A stretch of 64,000 nt of DNA. Origin: Pseudaestuariivita rosea. Lineage in GTDB: Bacteria; Pseudomonadota; Alphaproteobacteria; Rhodobacterales; Rhodobacteraceae. The translations under genes and the position numbers were made by a program. This document shows, one piece after another, positions 16,187 to 25,634 of the stretch. The notes below the pieces were generated by a model that saw only the letters and a program-made list of their open reading frames with translations, did not search any database and was not told the DNA's origin. The stretch covers positions 62,001 through 126,000 of the forward strand of contig NZ_JACNMP010000009.1 in NCBI RefSeq assembly GCF_017592335.1, read 5' to 3'. How positions within the stretch are numbered: the first letter of the stretch is position 1; the number at the start of each line of letters is the position of its first letter.

Positions 16187-18541
16187 TCAGTTGCCGATCA
16201 GATTTGGAACAATTGTCACGATTTCAGGGAATAGAGCCAAAAGACCAAGCCCAAATACCTGTATCAGAACAAATGGGATAACGCCCTGATATATATGACC
16301 TGTGGTGACCTCTTTCGGGGCAACGCCCCTGAGGTAGAACAGCGCAAATCCGAATGGTGGCGTCAGGAAACTGGTCTGTAGGTTGACCGCAATCATGATC
16401 GTCACCCATTTCGGGTCCATCGTACCACCATAGATAACCGGGCCAACGATGGGGATCACGATGTAGATGATTTCCAGAAAATCCAGCACGAAGCCAAGGA
16501 TGAACAGCACCAGCATCACGATCAGGAAGACTGTGAATTCGCTGTCAAAACTGCGTAGGAATTGTTGGATATAGTGTTCACCACCAAAGGAAATCACTAC
16601 CAGGTTCAACAACTGTGACCCGATCAGAATGGTAAACACCATACTGGTCACTTTGGCCGTTTCGCGAACAACTGGTGTCAGAACACGGCCCGCAAATAGT
16701 GTCCAGCAGGCGTATAGAATACCGAAAATCGCAAACAGGTAGGCGCCGTAAGCCACCATGAAAGCAAGTCCGTTTTCGACACTGACATTTTCCTGATTGA
16801 TCCGCAGGTCAAAATTCACCCCGACCAGGATCATGATGATGATCGCAAAGGTTGACATGATGATGATCTTGCCGGACCGGTTCTGATCGTGAAGCTTGCG
16901 ATAGGCGGCCAACATAATGGCCCCACCGGCGCCCAGTGCCGCCGCAGGGGTAGGATTGGTAATGCCGCCAAGAATTGAGCCCAAAACAGCGACGATCAGG
17001 ACAAGCGGCGGGAAAACCACCCGCAGCAGTTCATTCTGGCCCAGCATTTGCGTGGCATGCCAACAACCATAAAGCGTCAGAGCAAGTGGCAGTGCCATAA
17101 CCAAGACTGTGGCGCCGGGCGATGTCAGCGGACCAATGAACAGAACGTCAAACAGCAACGCCAGTGCAACACCCGCGCCCCCGATAATCAGGGGCATTGC
17201 ATCTGCAGTCGGGCGTACACCGCGGGCAGTTGTCAGCATCAGCGCCAGCAGCAGGAACCCGATTGCGATACCATCGCCAATCGGCGCGGCGTTCTGCACA
17301 AGTTCAGCCCGTGCCGCAACGCGCTCTTCCAGCGTCAGTTCACGACTTTGCTGAACACCGCCGGCGGCAACAATTGCAGCGGTTTCGGCAACGGCCTGAT
17401 CCCAGGCTTCTTGCCCATGCAGATCAATCATTGCCTCCTGACACTGGGGCGATACATTCGTGCGCAAGCTGGCTGTCTGACCGGCATCGGTGAAGCTATC
17501 AACGATAATGACCTGATTGCCGATCAGGCCGACCTGACCCATTAACAGCACACCGCCGATCAGGCCAACCGGGGCCGCGACGAACCAGCCAAGTGCCTCG
17601 TTCCGAGTAATAACTTCGGAATTTGCAGCACCCATTTCGACCGCAGGGGCTTTGGATGGATTGAACAACGCATAGCTGAAGGCATAAAGCCCGTAGAGGA
17701 ATGCCAGCATAATACCTGGCAAAAGTGCCGCCTGGAAAAGTGTACCCACGGAAACGACCGCAGGCTCGCCCAGATAGGTCAACGCGTCAGAGCATCCGAC
17801 AAGCTGCGCGCGCTCTTCCTGGGCGGCCGAATAAAGATCCCCGGCCAGCGTACCCAGCAGAACAATCACGATCGAGGGCGGAATGATCTGCCCAAGCGTC
17901 CCCGAGGCCGCGATAACCCCCGTGGCCAACTGAGGTGAATAGTTGTTTCGCAGCATTGTCGGCAAGCTCAGTAGCCCCATTGTGACCACCGTCGCACCAA
18001 CGATGCCGGTCGATGCCGCCAGAAATGCGCCAACAACGACAACCGATACCGCCAGACCACCGGGCAGCGGGCCAAAGACGCGGGCCATGGTCTGCAATAG
18101 ATCATCGGCGATTTTGGATCGCTCTAGCGTGATGCCCATGAGGACAAACATCAAAACCGCCAGAAGTGTTTCGATGGACTGCCCCGCCAGAACCCGTTCG
18201 TTCATACGCAACGGGAAGCCAGAGATCGTCTTTCTAAGGGCGTCTTCAACGCCGCCAACAAAAACCGGCTCTTCTATCCTTGGTAACTCCGGGTATCGGA
18301 ATATTGATACCGCATCCCTGGGCACACCTTGCGCCAATAATTCGGCGTATTGCGCGGAATTCGTATCAATGGCCTGGTGTATCAACAGGCCCGAGCTATC
18401 CAGTGCGGCAATAATCGCAAAGGAAATAACCGCTGACCCGCCGATTGAAAACGCCACCGGAAAGCCCGACAGAATACCGGCAAACAGGCACAGGAAAACA
18501 ATGATCAGGCCAATTTCTACGCCATCAAGTCCGAAAAGCAT
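16187..18541 (-). CDS. TRAP transporter large permease subunit (DctM family, extended form)
   Basis: Inner-membrane subunit of 784 residues, nearly twice the roughly 430 usual for DctM. The N-terminal GIPVAF-like region reads SGFPVAFSIGG, and GVGATVVTMGLLSLPTMLRNNYS and IPPSIVIVLLG match DctM core helices. The C-terminal DLEIIYIVIPIVGPVI and TSFLTPPFGFALFYLRG segments match the DctM end. In between, roughly residues 280-500, lies an insertion with extra membrane helices and a soluble loop. Such long forms accompany TakP-type binding proteins. It follows the small permease gene by 15 bp. It drives sodium-coupled uptake, probably of a 2-oxo or hydroxy acid. Confidence 0.9.
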   Translation of the reverse strand: MLFGLDGVEIGLIIVFLCLFAGILSGFPVAFSIGGSAVISFAIIAALDSSGLLIHQAIDTNSAQYAELLAQGVPRDAVSIFRYPELPRIEEPVFVGGVEDALRKTISGFPLRMNERVLAGQSIETLLAVLMFVLMGITLERSKIADDLLQTMARVFGPLPGGLAVSVVVVGAFLAASTGIVGATVVTMGLLSLPTMLRNNYSPQLATGVIAASGTLGQIIPPSIVIVLLGTLAGDLYSAAQEERAQLVGCSDALTYLGEPAVVSVGTLFQAALLPGIMLAFLYGLYAFSYALFNPSKAPAVEMGAANSEVITRNEALGWFVAAPVGLIGGVLLMGQVGLIGNQVIIVDSFTDAGQTASLRTNVSPQCQEAMIDLHGQEAWDQAVAETAAIVAAGGVQQSRELTLEERVAARAELVQNAAPIGDGIAIGFLLLALMLTTARGVRPTADAMPLIIGGAGVALALLFDVLFIGPLTSPGATVLVMALPLALTLYGCWHATQMLGQNELLRVVFPPLVLIVAVLGSILGGITNPTPAAALGAGGAIMLAAYRKLHDQNRSGKIIIMSTFAIIIMILVGVNFDLRINQENVSVENGLAFMVAYGAYLFAIFGILYACWTLFAGRVLTPVVRETAKVTSMVFTILIGSQLLNLVVISFGGEHYIQQFLRSFDSEFTVFLIVMLVLFILGFVLDFLEIIYIVIPIVGPVIYGGTMDPKWVTIMIAVNLQTSFLTPPFGFALFYLRGVAPKEVTTGHIYQGVIPFVLIQVFGLGLLALFPEIVTIVPNLIGN

Positions 18542-18556
18542 GTCTGTCCCTGCCCC

Positions 18557-19552
18557 TTAGTGAATATTCGCCGCGAGTTCAGCCTCGGGGTCGCCCAGTT
18601 TATCTTTATCAAGGTGCTTGCCTTCGCTGGCGGGGCCTTCCTTGAACTCAAGGTAAGACCGGTAGAAAAAGGCGATTGCCTGCAGAAAGATCATCGCGGC
18701 AAAAGTGACCAAAAGCACTTTGAAGATGAAATACCCCGTGAAGCCATTCGGCGAAAAGCCGATGGTTTCGACATTCCAGCGCAGTGCCCGGGCACGGTTC
18801 AGCAATACGTCCAGATCATAGTTCCAGGCCGCGACATTCGGTACGACCAGATGCCGCCACATGTAATACCAGCCATAAAGCCACGTCACGACGGCAACCG
18901 GCATCATGAACAAAAGGCTGCCCAGCATATCGATTACCCGTTTTTTGCGATAGCTGATCGCTGAATAAACCAGATCAACGCGTACATGGCCGCCTTGAAC
19001 AAAGGTATAGGTACAGCAAAGCGCGACAACCAAGGCGTTATAAAGCTTTAGTTCTTCGGACCACCAGCTGATGTCAAAAGTAATCTGTTTACCAAATCCG
19101 ATCGAAATTTCAGATGCCGCAAAGATCCTTTGCATAAACACAATGACGATCTGCTGGATCACCATGATCAGACCAGCCCAAGCAAAAAAGCGACCGACCC
19201 AGTTTGCAAAGAACTCAAGCCCGATCACACATCCCCACATGATCTTATTACGGATCACGCCAGCGATTGTGACAAGAAGAAAAATCGTAAAAACAACAAA
19301 GAAAAATTCAACCGAGCCGCCGTAGAATATAAAGCGCATCATGGATTGTTTGTCTTCCAGGGTGGTCAGACCGCCCATCCATGACAACCACGATCCTGGG
19401 TTCAGTACGGCGTATCCAAAGCTGTAAAAGGCTTCCAGGATATTGCCCGCGACCCACTGTATGGCACCAGAGTTCTGAAAACGTTCAAGGCAGCTGATCG
19501 TATCTTCCATACGGGCTGCGAAAAAGCCTGAGCAGGCGGTTTGCTCTTCCAT
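18557..19552 (-). CDS. TRAP transporter small permease subunit (DctQ family, extended form)
   Basis: A 331-residue membrane protein, larger than the usual 160-200 residues of DctQ. It shows an N-terminal extension with extra hydrophobic segments (IFYGGSVEFFFVVFTIFLLV), then the DctQ-like core around ALVVALCCTYTFVQGGHVRVDLVYSAISYRKKRVID, where HVRVD is the conserved small-subunit motif. The ATG at 19552 follows GGAGAG. It lies between the binding-protein gene and the large permease. The hairpin at 19596-19616 separates it from the binding-protein gene. Confidence 0.88.
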   Translation of the reverse strand: MEEQTACSGFFAARMEDTISCLERFQNSGAIQWVAGNILEAFYSFGYAVLNPGSWLSWMGGLTTLEDKQSMMRFIFYGGSVEFFFVVFTIFLLVTIAGVIRNKIMWGCVIGLEFFANWVGRFFAWAGLIMVIQQIVIVFMQRIFAASEISIGFGKQITFDISWWSEELKLYNALVVALCCTYTFVQGGHVRVDLVYSAISYRKKRVIDMLGSLLFMMPVAVVTWLYGWYYMWRHLVVPNVAAWNYDLDVLLNRARALRWNVETIGFSPNGFTGYFIFKVLLVTFAAMIFLQAIAFFYRSYLEFKEGPASEGKHLDKDKLGDPEAELAANIH

Positions 19553-19595
19553 GGGGCGCTCTCCGACGATTGGCCGATCAAGTACACGGCGAAAG

Positions 19596-19616
19596 CCCGC
19601 CCGAAAACCGGGCGGG
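19596..19616 (-). promoter_or_regulatory. intercistronic hairpin after TRAP binding-protein gene
   Basis: CCCGCCCG (19596-19603) pairs with CGGGCGGG (19609-19616) around a 5-base loop. It starts 24 bp beyond the stop of the TRAP binding-protein gene and just before the small permease gene. It probably lets part of the transcripts end here or stabilises the upstream message, giving more binding protein than permease. Confidence 0.65.
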
Positions 19617-19640
19617 TCAAGTCATTTGAGTAGAAGTCTG

Positions 19641-20723
19641 TTAGGCCAGAACGCGATCGCGCTGTGTACGATAGACGCCCTCGGACTGTGTCAACCAACC
19701 GGACGAAGAGCGCATGGACGCCATCGCGCTGTCGTAGATCTTGTCGTAAAGATCACCATCACGGTTTGCCTCCAGCGTTTCCATCGCAGCGGCACCCATC
19801 GCATCCCAGACGCTGTCAGGGAATTCCAGAACCTTGACACCACCCGACTGCAGGCGCTGCAAAGCAGAGCCATTGTTGGCCAGGAATTGGGCCAGGTTCC
19901 ACTGGTGCGCCTCGGCTGCGGCAATCTCGATGATCTTCTGATGCGCAGGGCTTAGATCATCAAAGACTTCGCGGTTTGTGGCCAGCGAAAGGCCTGCACC
20001 GGGTTCATGGAAGCCAGCTGTGTAATAGAACTTGGTGATTTCCTGGAAACCGGCTTTTTCATCAGCCCATGGGCCGATCCACTCGGTTCCGTCAATCGCA
20101 CCGGATGCCAGTGCCTGATACACCTCGGCACCGGGCAGGTTCTGAACCGATGCCCCCATGCGACCAAGGGCTTCACCACCCAGGCCAGGCATACGGAATT
20201 TCAGACCCTGGAAATCCTCTGGGCCGTTGATTTCCTTGCGATACCAACCACCAGCTTGTGCGCCTGTGTTGCCGGCCAGGAATGATTTCAGGTTGAATAT
20301 CTCGCCCAGTTCATCATGCAGTTCCATACCACCGGCGTGATAGTACCAGTTTGCCAATTCCTGCGCCGTCATACCGAAGGGCACTGACGTAAAGAACGCA
20401 TAACCAGGATGCTGACCCACAAAGTAGTAGTCGGCCGCGTGATACATATCGGCCTGACCCGAGCTAACAGCGTCGAAGACTTCGAATGCGCCAACCAGTT
20501 CACCGGCTGCCTTAACGTCGATGGTCAATTGGCCGTCTGACATGGCAGTGATGCTGTCGGCTGCGCGTTGCGCGGCATCAAACACACCAGCCAGGCCGCG
20601 ACCCCAGCTTGTAACCAGTGTCAATGTGCGATTGCCCTGTGCATAAGCAGGTGCGGCAAGGGTGCTGGCCGCGGCGACTGTACCACCAACGGCGGATGTT
20701 CTTAGAAAAGAACGACGATCCAT
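19641..20723 (-). CDS. TRAP transporter solute-binding protein, TakP-like
   Basis: Periplasmic binding protein of 360 residues with a twin-arginine signal (DRRSFLRTSAV) cut near APAYA. The mature chain matches the 2-oxo-acid (TakP) branch of DctP proteins: GELVGAFEVFDAVSSGQADMYH, YYFVGQHPGYAFFTSVPFG, GNTGAQAGGWYRKEI and GTEWIGPWADEKAGF. The ligand Arg of DctP proteins is present in LKFRMPGLGG. TakP homologues bind 2-oxo acids such as pyruvate, or lactate-like acids; the ligand here is inferred. The gene is divergent from a Cache-domain two-component system, which probably senses the same acid. Confidence 0.92.
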   Translation of the reverse strand: MDRRSFLRTSAVGGTVAAASTLAAPAYAQGNRTLTLVTSWGRGLAGVFDAAQRAADSITAMSDGQLTIDVKAAGELVGAFEVFDAVSSGQADMYHAADYYFVGQHPGYAFFTSVPFGMTAQELANWYYHAGGMELHDELGEIFNLKSFLAGNTGAQAGGWYRKEINGPEDFQGLKFRMPGLGGEALGRMGASVQNLPGAEVYQALASGAIDGTEWIGPWADEKAGFQEITKFYYTAGFHEPGAGLSLATNREVFDDLSPAHQKIIEIAAAEAHQWNLAQFLANNGSALQRLQSGGVKVLEFPDSVWDAMGAAAMETLEANRDGDLYDKIYDSAMASMRSSSGWLTQSEGVYRTQRDRVLA

Positions 20724-20823
20724 ATGGTTATCCTCCCAAAACTTATGGATGCCCGCCTCGTTTCAGTCGGGCGGATCGTTGCAAGTGCAGTGAACCTAAC
20801 GTCACTTGGCCCGTGAAGAAATA

Positions 20824-20838
20824 CCTACTAATGCGTAG
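20824..20838. promoter_or_regulatory. candidate regulator box upstream of TRAP operon
   Basis: CCTAC (20824-20828) and GTAG (20835-20838) form a short dyad, CTAC-6 bp-GTAG, about 100 bp upstream of the TRAP binding-protein start. It lies in the 231-bp region divergent to the histidine kinase. NarL/LuxR-type regulators use short dyads like this. The assignment to the neighbouring response regulator is inference. Confidence 0.3.
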
Positions 20839-20954
20839 AGCGATAAATTTTGCGCCGAAAAGCCTGATTTTACTGCAGCAACACATTTCATGCGACACGC
20901 TGTGACACAGCAAAAGCTTTGCTTTACCGCGATTCTTTCGTATCGAATCATGTC

Positions 20955-22370
20955 ATGCGTTTCAGGATGCCATCACTCCAGATCAGCTATAGCCAGAAAA
21001 TCTTTCTTCTGGCGACCGTTCCGCTTGTATTAGCGGCCACCGCTATCGCGATACTTGTCGCTGTACAGTCCCGGCAATTGGCTGAGCGTGAGATCAAGGC
21101 CCTGGAAACACAATTGATCGAAGCCAAGCGCGCCGAACTGAAAAACTATATCTCAATCGCGCGCACGGCTTTTGTGAATACATACGGTCGTGCCGCCCCT
21201 GATGATCGTGCTGCTCAGACCGAGGTGATGCAAACACTGGCAGCCATGTTGTACGGTCAGGACGGCTATTTTTTCGTGTTTGATTATGATGGTACAAATC
21301 TGGTGTCGCCGCGGCAGACCTATCTGATCGGTCGCAATTGGAGCGGACTGGAAGACGTGAACGGCGTTCCGATCACAGACGAATTGATACGCCTTGCACG
21401 AACCGGCGGCGGATATCACAGTTTTGTCTGGCAAAAGCCATCAACGGGGGAAAACGCACCTTTTGTCACCTATGTCGCGGGCTTGCAAGATTGGCAGTGG
21501 GCGATTGGCACGGGGATATTCATCGACGATGTCCTGGACACCGTTGCAAACGCACGCGCCGATGTCGAAGCGCGGGTACGTCGTACTTTTGTTTCGATCA
21601 TCGCAATCTCGGTCACGGCTTTGCTGATCGTTTTCATATCAGGACTGGTGATCAACGTGCGCGAACGGCGATTGGCAGACGCAAAATTGAAAGAGCTTAC
21701 GCAGCGCATTTTTGACACGCAGGAAGAGGAACGCGGGCGCGTTGCACGCGAATTACACGACTCGATCAGCCAGATGCTGGTGGGTGTGAAATACGCGCTG
21801 GAACTGGCACGCAGGCGTGTGCAATCGGGTGACGTGCGCGCGTCCGACCATATGGACAAAGGTATCGACAGCCTGAACAGCGCCATCATCGAAGTGCGGC
21901 GGATCAGCCGCGACCTGCGTCCTGGCGTGCTGGATGATCTGGGGCTTGGACCGGCGCTGCAGGCATTGACCGATGACTTTAGCGCGCGCACCGGTATCGA
22001 AACGGAGTTCCAGACCGTTGTCTTCCGAAACCGACTGGATGAGGAAGCCCGCATCGCGCTTTACCGGATTGCGCAGGAAGCACTCACAAATATTGAACGG
22101 CATTCCGGCGCGACAGAGGTCAAGATGGATTTGAAGGGTCATAAGAAAGGCGCCACATTGCGGATTGCTGACAACGGTCGAGGTCTTGACCACAAAGGTG
22201 GCAATCAGGATGGACGGCGCGGCCTTGGTCTGCGCAATATGCAGGAACGGATCGAACAACTGAACGGCGCGCTTAGAATACTGTCGACCAAAAGTGGCAC
22301 GGTGATTGAGGCCCAGGTGCCCCTTAGCCACATGTTGCCGCCAGAAGGAAAAACAAAGGTGCCTGCATGA
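20955..22370 (+). CDS. Cache-domain sensor histidine kinase (HisKA_3/NarX-like)
   Basis: Membrane sensor kinase of 471 residues. One membrane helix (about residues 18-36) is followed by a periplasmic single-Cache domain (about 45-205, with GYFFVFDYDGTNLVSPR and FVTYVAGLQDWQWAIGTGIFIDDV), then a second helix (about 211-234). The DHp part has GRVARELHDSISQML with phospho-acceptor His268, and the C-terminal ATPase has a DNGRGL G-box. The Cache type binds small carboxylates in related kinases. I took the ATG at 20955; ATG 20967 is possible and the longest frame would need TTG. The stop overlaps the regulator gene (ATGA). Confidence 0.92.
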   Translation: MRFRMPSLQISYSQKIFLLATVPLVLAATAIAILVAVQSRQLAEREIKALETQLIEAKRAELKNYISIARTAFVNTYGRAAPDDRAAQTEVMQTLAAMLYGQDGYFFVFDYDGTNLVSPRQTYLIGRNWSGLEDVNGVPITDELIRLARTGGGYHSFVWQKPSTGENAPFVTYVAGLQDWQWAIGTGIFIDDVLDTVANARADVEARVRRTFVSIIAISVTALLIVFISGLVINVRERRLADAKLKELTQRIFDTQEEERGRVARELHDSISQMLVGVKYALELARRRVQSGDVRASDHMDKGIDSLNSAIIEVRRISRDLRPGVLDDLGLGPALQALTDDFSARTGIETEFQTVVFRNRLDEEARIALYRIAQEALTNIERHSGATEVKMDLKGHKKGATLRIADNGRGLDHKGGNQDGRRGLGLRNMQERIEQLNGALRILSTKSGTVIEAQVPLSHMLPPEGKTKVPA

Positions 22371-23008
22371 CAGCGATCAAAGTCGTCATCGTAGATGATC
22401 ATCCCATGGTGGCCGAAGGAATTCAGGCCATTCTGGAAACCTATGACGATCTTGACGTCATCGCCACGCTGGTCAACGGGCAGGAAGCCATTGATCAGGT
22501 CGAAGCTCTGGCCCCCGATGTCATGCTGCTGGATCTGAATATGCCGGGTGTAAACGGTCTTTCAGCAACTGAAATCATATTGGAACGGCGCCCGGAAACG
22601 CGTATTCTGATCCTGTCAATGCATGACAGCCCCGAATACATATCATCCGCGCTTAGCCATGGGGCCAAGGGCTATGTTCTGAAGGATGTACCGACTGATG
22701 AAATCAAGACGGCCATCGATACAGTGATGCAAGGGCGGCAATATCTGTGCACCGGCGCGAAAGGATCGCTCAGCCCCAAGATCGCAGATGGGCGTGAGGC
22801 GTTGACAAACCGTGAACAGACAATCCTGCTGCAACTGGCGCAGGGTAAGTCGAACAAAGAGGTCGCCGCCGAACTGGATATTTCAGTACGCACCGTCGAA
22901 ACGCATCGCAAAAATATCAAACGCAAACTGGGGATCAGCAGTACAGCAGGTCTGACGCGCTATGCGCTAGAACATGGTGTGCTGCAGGGCACCGGGCTGC
23001 CCTCGTAA
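22367..23008 (+). CDS. NarL/LuxR-family response regulator
   Basis: DNA-binding regulator of 213 residues. The receiver domain has acidic residues Asp10-Asp11, phospho-acceptor Asp56 (MLLDLNMPG), and the conserved Lys in KGYVLKD. The C-terminal HTH (ALTNREQTILLQLAQGKSNKEVAAELDISVRTVETHRKNI) is a typical LuxR-type module. It is coupled by a 4-bp overlap to the Cache kinase. It is likely to control the divergent TRAP operon. Its stop abuts that of the convergent LacI gene with no gap. Confidence 0.94.
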   Translation: MTAIKVVIVDDHPMVAEGIQAILETYDDLDVIATLVNGQEAIDQVEALAPDVMLLDLNMPGVNGLSATEIILERRPETRILILSMHDSPEYISSALSHGAKGYVLKDVPTDEIKTAIDTVMQGRQYLCTGAKGSLSPKIADGREALTNREQTILLQLAQGKSNKEVAAELDISVRTVETHRKNIKRKLGISSTAGLTRYALEHGVLQGTGLPS

Positions 23009-24016
23009 TCAATTCCTGCTGGTCGCCAACTGCAAGATAGGCGCAATTTCGATCAGCGCAGCATCTCTTTCCCGGTTGTCGTATAATTGGAAAAGGCATT
23101 CCATCATCTGGGGTACATTCTGCCGAACCATGTGAATGTTATGCGCCAGAACTTGCACGAACGGATCCCAATCAAAACAACCGATACTGACCACTGATCT
23201 TGAGACATCGGGTCTATCGCCCAGAAAACGAATGACGCCCTCAAGCGAAATCGTGGAATTCACGAACAGCCCACTGGGTAGTGTTCCGGTCTGATCAAAC
23301 AAATCGGCCATCGCACGATAGGCCTTATCAGCAGCATAACCGCAGGTTTCGATCCGCGTTTCTATCTTGGCCTTGCTGGCATCGTTAAAGCCACGAAGTC
23401 TTTCCTTTGTGTTGTGGTCGGTGTGCCTGCCGCCAACGAACGCCAATTCCCCATGCACGTCCAAGTCTTCAAGATCGCGAATGATCTGGGCCGTCAGATG
23501 ATAAGCACCTGTATAATTGTCCGAGATGACAGACGGCGCCTTCGTTCCAGGCAAATCAAGGTTCAGACTTGGAACGTCTTCTTCGGCGCAAAGATCGTGG
23601 ATCTGATCAGGTGCCGTTGTGCCAGCGCAGACCAGATATTCAACACGATAGGACAACATGGCGCGGGCGGCCTCAGCCTCCAGCTCAGGATCACGACGCG
23701 TGCTGGTGATCACCGGCAGCAGCCCACGATCACGGGCCATCTGTTCAAAATGCTCGGCGATCGATCCGAAATAGCGGTTGTCATACATAGGCAGGATCAT
23801 CCCGATGATCCCGGACCGATCCTTGCGCAGGGCACGTGCCTGCCTGTTCAGTGCATATCCCTGCTCATGTGCAAGTGTTTTGATAGAGCGCGCCAGTTTT
23901 TCGCTGATACGGCGCTTGCGCCAATTGCCGTTCAGAACACTGCTGACCGTACTGGGCGACGTCTTTGCCAGCCGGGCCAGGTCATAGATCGTTGGGCGTT
24001 TGTTCTGTCGCATCAT
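23009..24016 (-). CDS. LacI-family transcriptional regulator
   Basis: A 335-residue regulator. The N-terminal HTH reads PTIYDLARLAKTSPSTVSSVLNG, followed by the hinge helix with ALNRQARALRK, then a periplasmic-binding-protein-like effector domain (GIIGMILPMYDNRYFGSIAEHF, FVGGRHTDHNTKERLRGF). Both ATGs at 24016 and 24013 are possible starts. It is the last gene on the same strand as the carbohydrate operon that starts at 31039, only 30 bp after the kinase gene. It probably represses that operon through the palindrome at 31116-31137 and is released by the imported sugar or its phosphate. Confidence 0.93.
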   Translation of the reverse strand: MMRQNKRPTIYDLARLAKTSPSTVSSVLNGNWRKRRISEKLARSIKTLAHEQGYALNRQARALRKDRSGIIGMILPMYDNRYFGSIAEHFEQMARDRGLLPVITSTRRDPELEAEAARAMLSYRVEYLVCAGTTAPDQIHDLCAEEDVPSLNLDLPGTKAPSVISDNYTGAYHLTAQIIRDLEDLDVHGELAFVGGRHTDHNTKERLRGFNDASKAKIETRIETCGYAADKAYRAMADLFDQTGTLPSGLFVNSTISLEGVIRFLGDRPDVSRSVVSIGCFDWDPFVQVLAHNIHMVRQNVPQMMECLFQLYDNRERDAALIEIAPILQLATSRN

Positions 24017-24045
24017 GTTTCGCCAATCAGTATACGTGCGCGATA

Positions 24046-25623
24046 TTATTGGGCGGCGGCGGTCTGCAAGGCTAGAAACCGATTATACCTTTCGTCGTGT
24101 GAACCACGATCTGAGTGCGGATAAACCACTGCACCATCCGACGACATATTTTCCATTGCATCAGGCACATCACGATAAAACCCGGATGCCGTTGCCGCCA
24201 ACATCGCACTGCCCAGAAGCACAGGCTCGGGTGATGTGGGCAGAACCACCTGAACACCAGTTGCATCGGCAATCGCTTGTCGCACAAAAGGATGCGCGCC
24301 TGCACCACCACTGATGACGATTTCATCGACTTGTATGCCATTTACCGCCTGCGTCTCGATAATCTGGCGCAAGCCGTAACCAATACCCAAAAGACCAGCA
24401 GCATAGAGCGCGCGCAAACTCTCGATGTCTGTATCAGTCGATAGTCCGGCGATCACCGCACGAGCATGCGGATCGGCATGGGGGGAACGATTTCCGTTGA
24501 AGTCAGGTACAACTGTTAAATCCCCCGCGATAATCAGCGTATTGCGGTTTGTCGGCATCGTATCGGCAAGCCACTTTGCCACGGATTTCCCTGCGTCCTG
24601 TGCTTTTTGCTTTGCTTCCCTGTGACCGGGATGCAGATCAATCAGCCGCGCAATAGCCGCGCCTGCCGCTGACTGGCCGCCTTCGTTCAGCCAAAGCCCC
24701 GGCACCATCGCACTAAAGTAAGGCCCCCAGACACCCGGAACAAAAGCGGGTTCAATGGTCGATGTCATCGTGCAGGCCGAAGTACCAAAGACATATGCCA
24801 TTCTGTCCGTGGCACGCCGCCCCCCGACGGTGCCGACACCGCCCGCATGGGCATCAATCAAGCCAATCGCAACGGGTGTTTCGGGGGTCAACCCCATATC
24901 GCCCGCAGCACTTTGACCAAGACCGCCGGGGATGGCACGGCCTGGCTCAAGCACACTGGAACCTATCCGCGCAAAGCTATCCACTGCCAGATCCCCCAGA
25001 CCTAACTGTTCGAAGTACCCGGCATCCCATCGGCCTTCGTGCGCAAGATACGTCCATTTGCAAGTCACAGTACAGGTTGAGCGTGTCGTCTGACCCGTGG
25101 CGCGCCACGTCAGGTAATCAACAAGATCAAAAAAATGCGCGGCCTGTTGATAGCTGTTGGGTAGATTTTCTTTCAACCACAGCAGTTTTGGGGTCTGCAT
25201 TTCAGGCGAGATACGCCCACCAACGTATTTCAGAACATCATGATCTTGATCGTTGATCCGCTCGGCCTGTTCGACGGCACGATGGTCCATCCAGACAATA
25301 ACGTCCCGCGCGGGATCACCCGAACTGCTGATAGTGACAGGATCATCTCCAGGCCCGACGACCACCATGGAACAGGTTGCATCAAAACCAAGGCCGGCGA
25401 CACGTTCAGCGGTGACGCCGGCTTTGTCCATCGCGGCGCGAACCGACGCGCAGACAGCGCGCCAGATATCTGCGCTGGACTGCTCTGCAATACCACCAGC
25501 CATCTGAAACAACTGAATATCGGATGAAGCATGGGACAGATATGTGCCCGTCTGATCAAACAATCCTGCACGCGCACTGCCAGTGCCGACATCAATACCA
25601 ATGAATACAGGATCAGCCGACAC
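24046..25623 (-). CDS. FGGY-family pentulose kinase (ribulokinase-like)
   Basis: Cytoplasmic sugar kinase of 525 residues. The two actin-like domains show the phosphate-1 motif FIGIDVGTGSARAG, the catalytic-base segment GLIDAHAGGVG, and GGQSAAGAAI plus the C-terminal ISGGAGAHPFVRQAI (adenosine site). The WMDHRAVEQAERI and MQTPKLLWLKENLP segments match the D-ribulokinase/5-carbon FGGY branch more than xylulokinase or glycerol kinase. The start is GTG at 25623, preceded by AAGGGGGAACGAG. It follows the epimerase gene by 11 bp. It probably phosphorylates the ketose made by that epimerase; the exact sugar is inferred. Confidence 0.9.
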   Translation of the reverse strand: MSADPVFIGIDVGTGSARAGLFDQTGTYLSHASSDIQLFQMAGGIAEQSSADIWRAVCASVRAAMDKAGVTAERVAGLGFDATCSMVVVGPGDDPVTISSSGDPARDVIVWMDHRAVEQAERINDQDHDVLKYVGGRISPEMQTPKLLWLKENLPNSYQQAAHFFDLVDYLTWRATGQTTRSTCTVTCKWTYLAHEGRWDAGYFEQLGLGDLAVDSFARIGSSVLEPGRAIPGGLGQSAAGDMGLTPETPVAIGLIDAHAGGVGTVGGRRATDRMAYVFGTSACTMTSTIEPAFVPGVWGPYFSAMVPGLWLNEGGQSAAGAAIARLIDLHPGHREAKQKAQDAGKSVAKWLADTMPTNRNTLIIAGDLTVVPDFNGNRSPHADPHARAVIAGLSTDTDIESLRALYAAGLLGIGYGLRQIIETQAVNGIQVDEIVISGGAGAHPFVRQAIADATGVQVVLPTSPEPVLLGSAMLAATASGFYRDVPDAMENMSSDGAVVYPHSDRGSHDERYNRFLALQTAAAQ

Positions 25624-25634
25624 CTCGTTCCCCC

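Noticed and set aside
17943-18560. 205-codon plus-strand ORF inside the TRAP large permease gene
   Set aside because: Shadow of a membrane-protein gene; the sense frame has the DctM motifs.
24046-25623. xylulokinase or glycerol kinase identity for the FGGY kinase
   Set aside because: Substrate-site segments (WMDHRAVEQAERI, GLIDAHAGG) fit the ribulokinase-like branch better.
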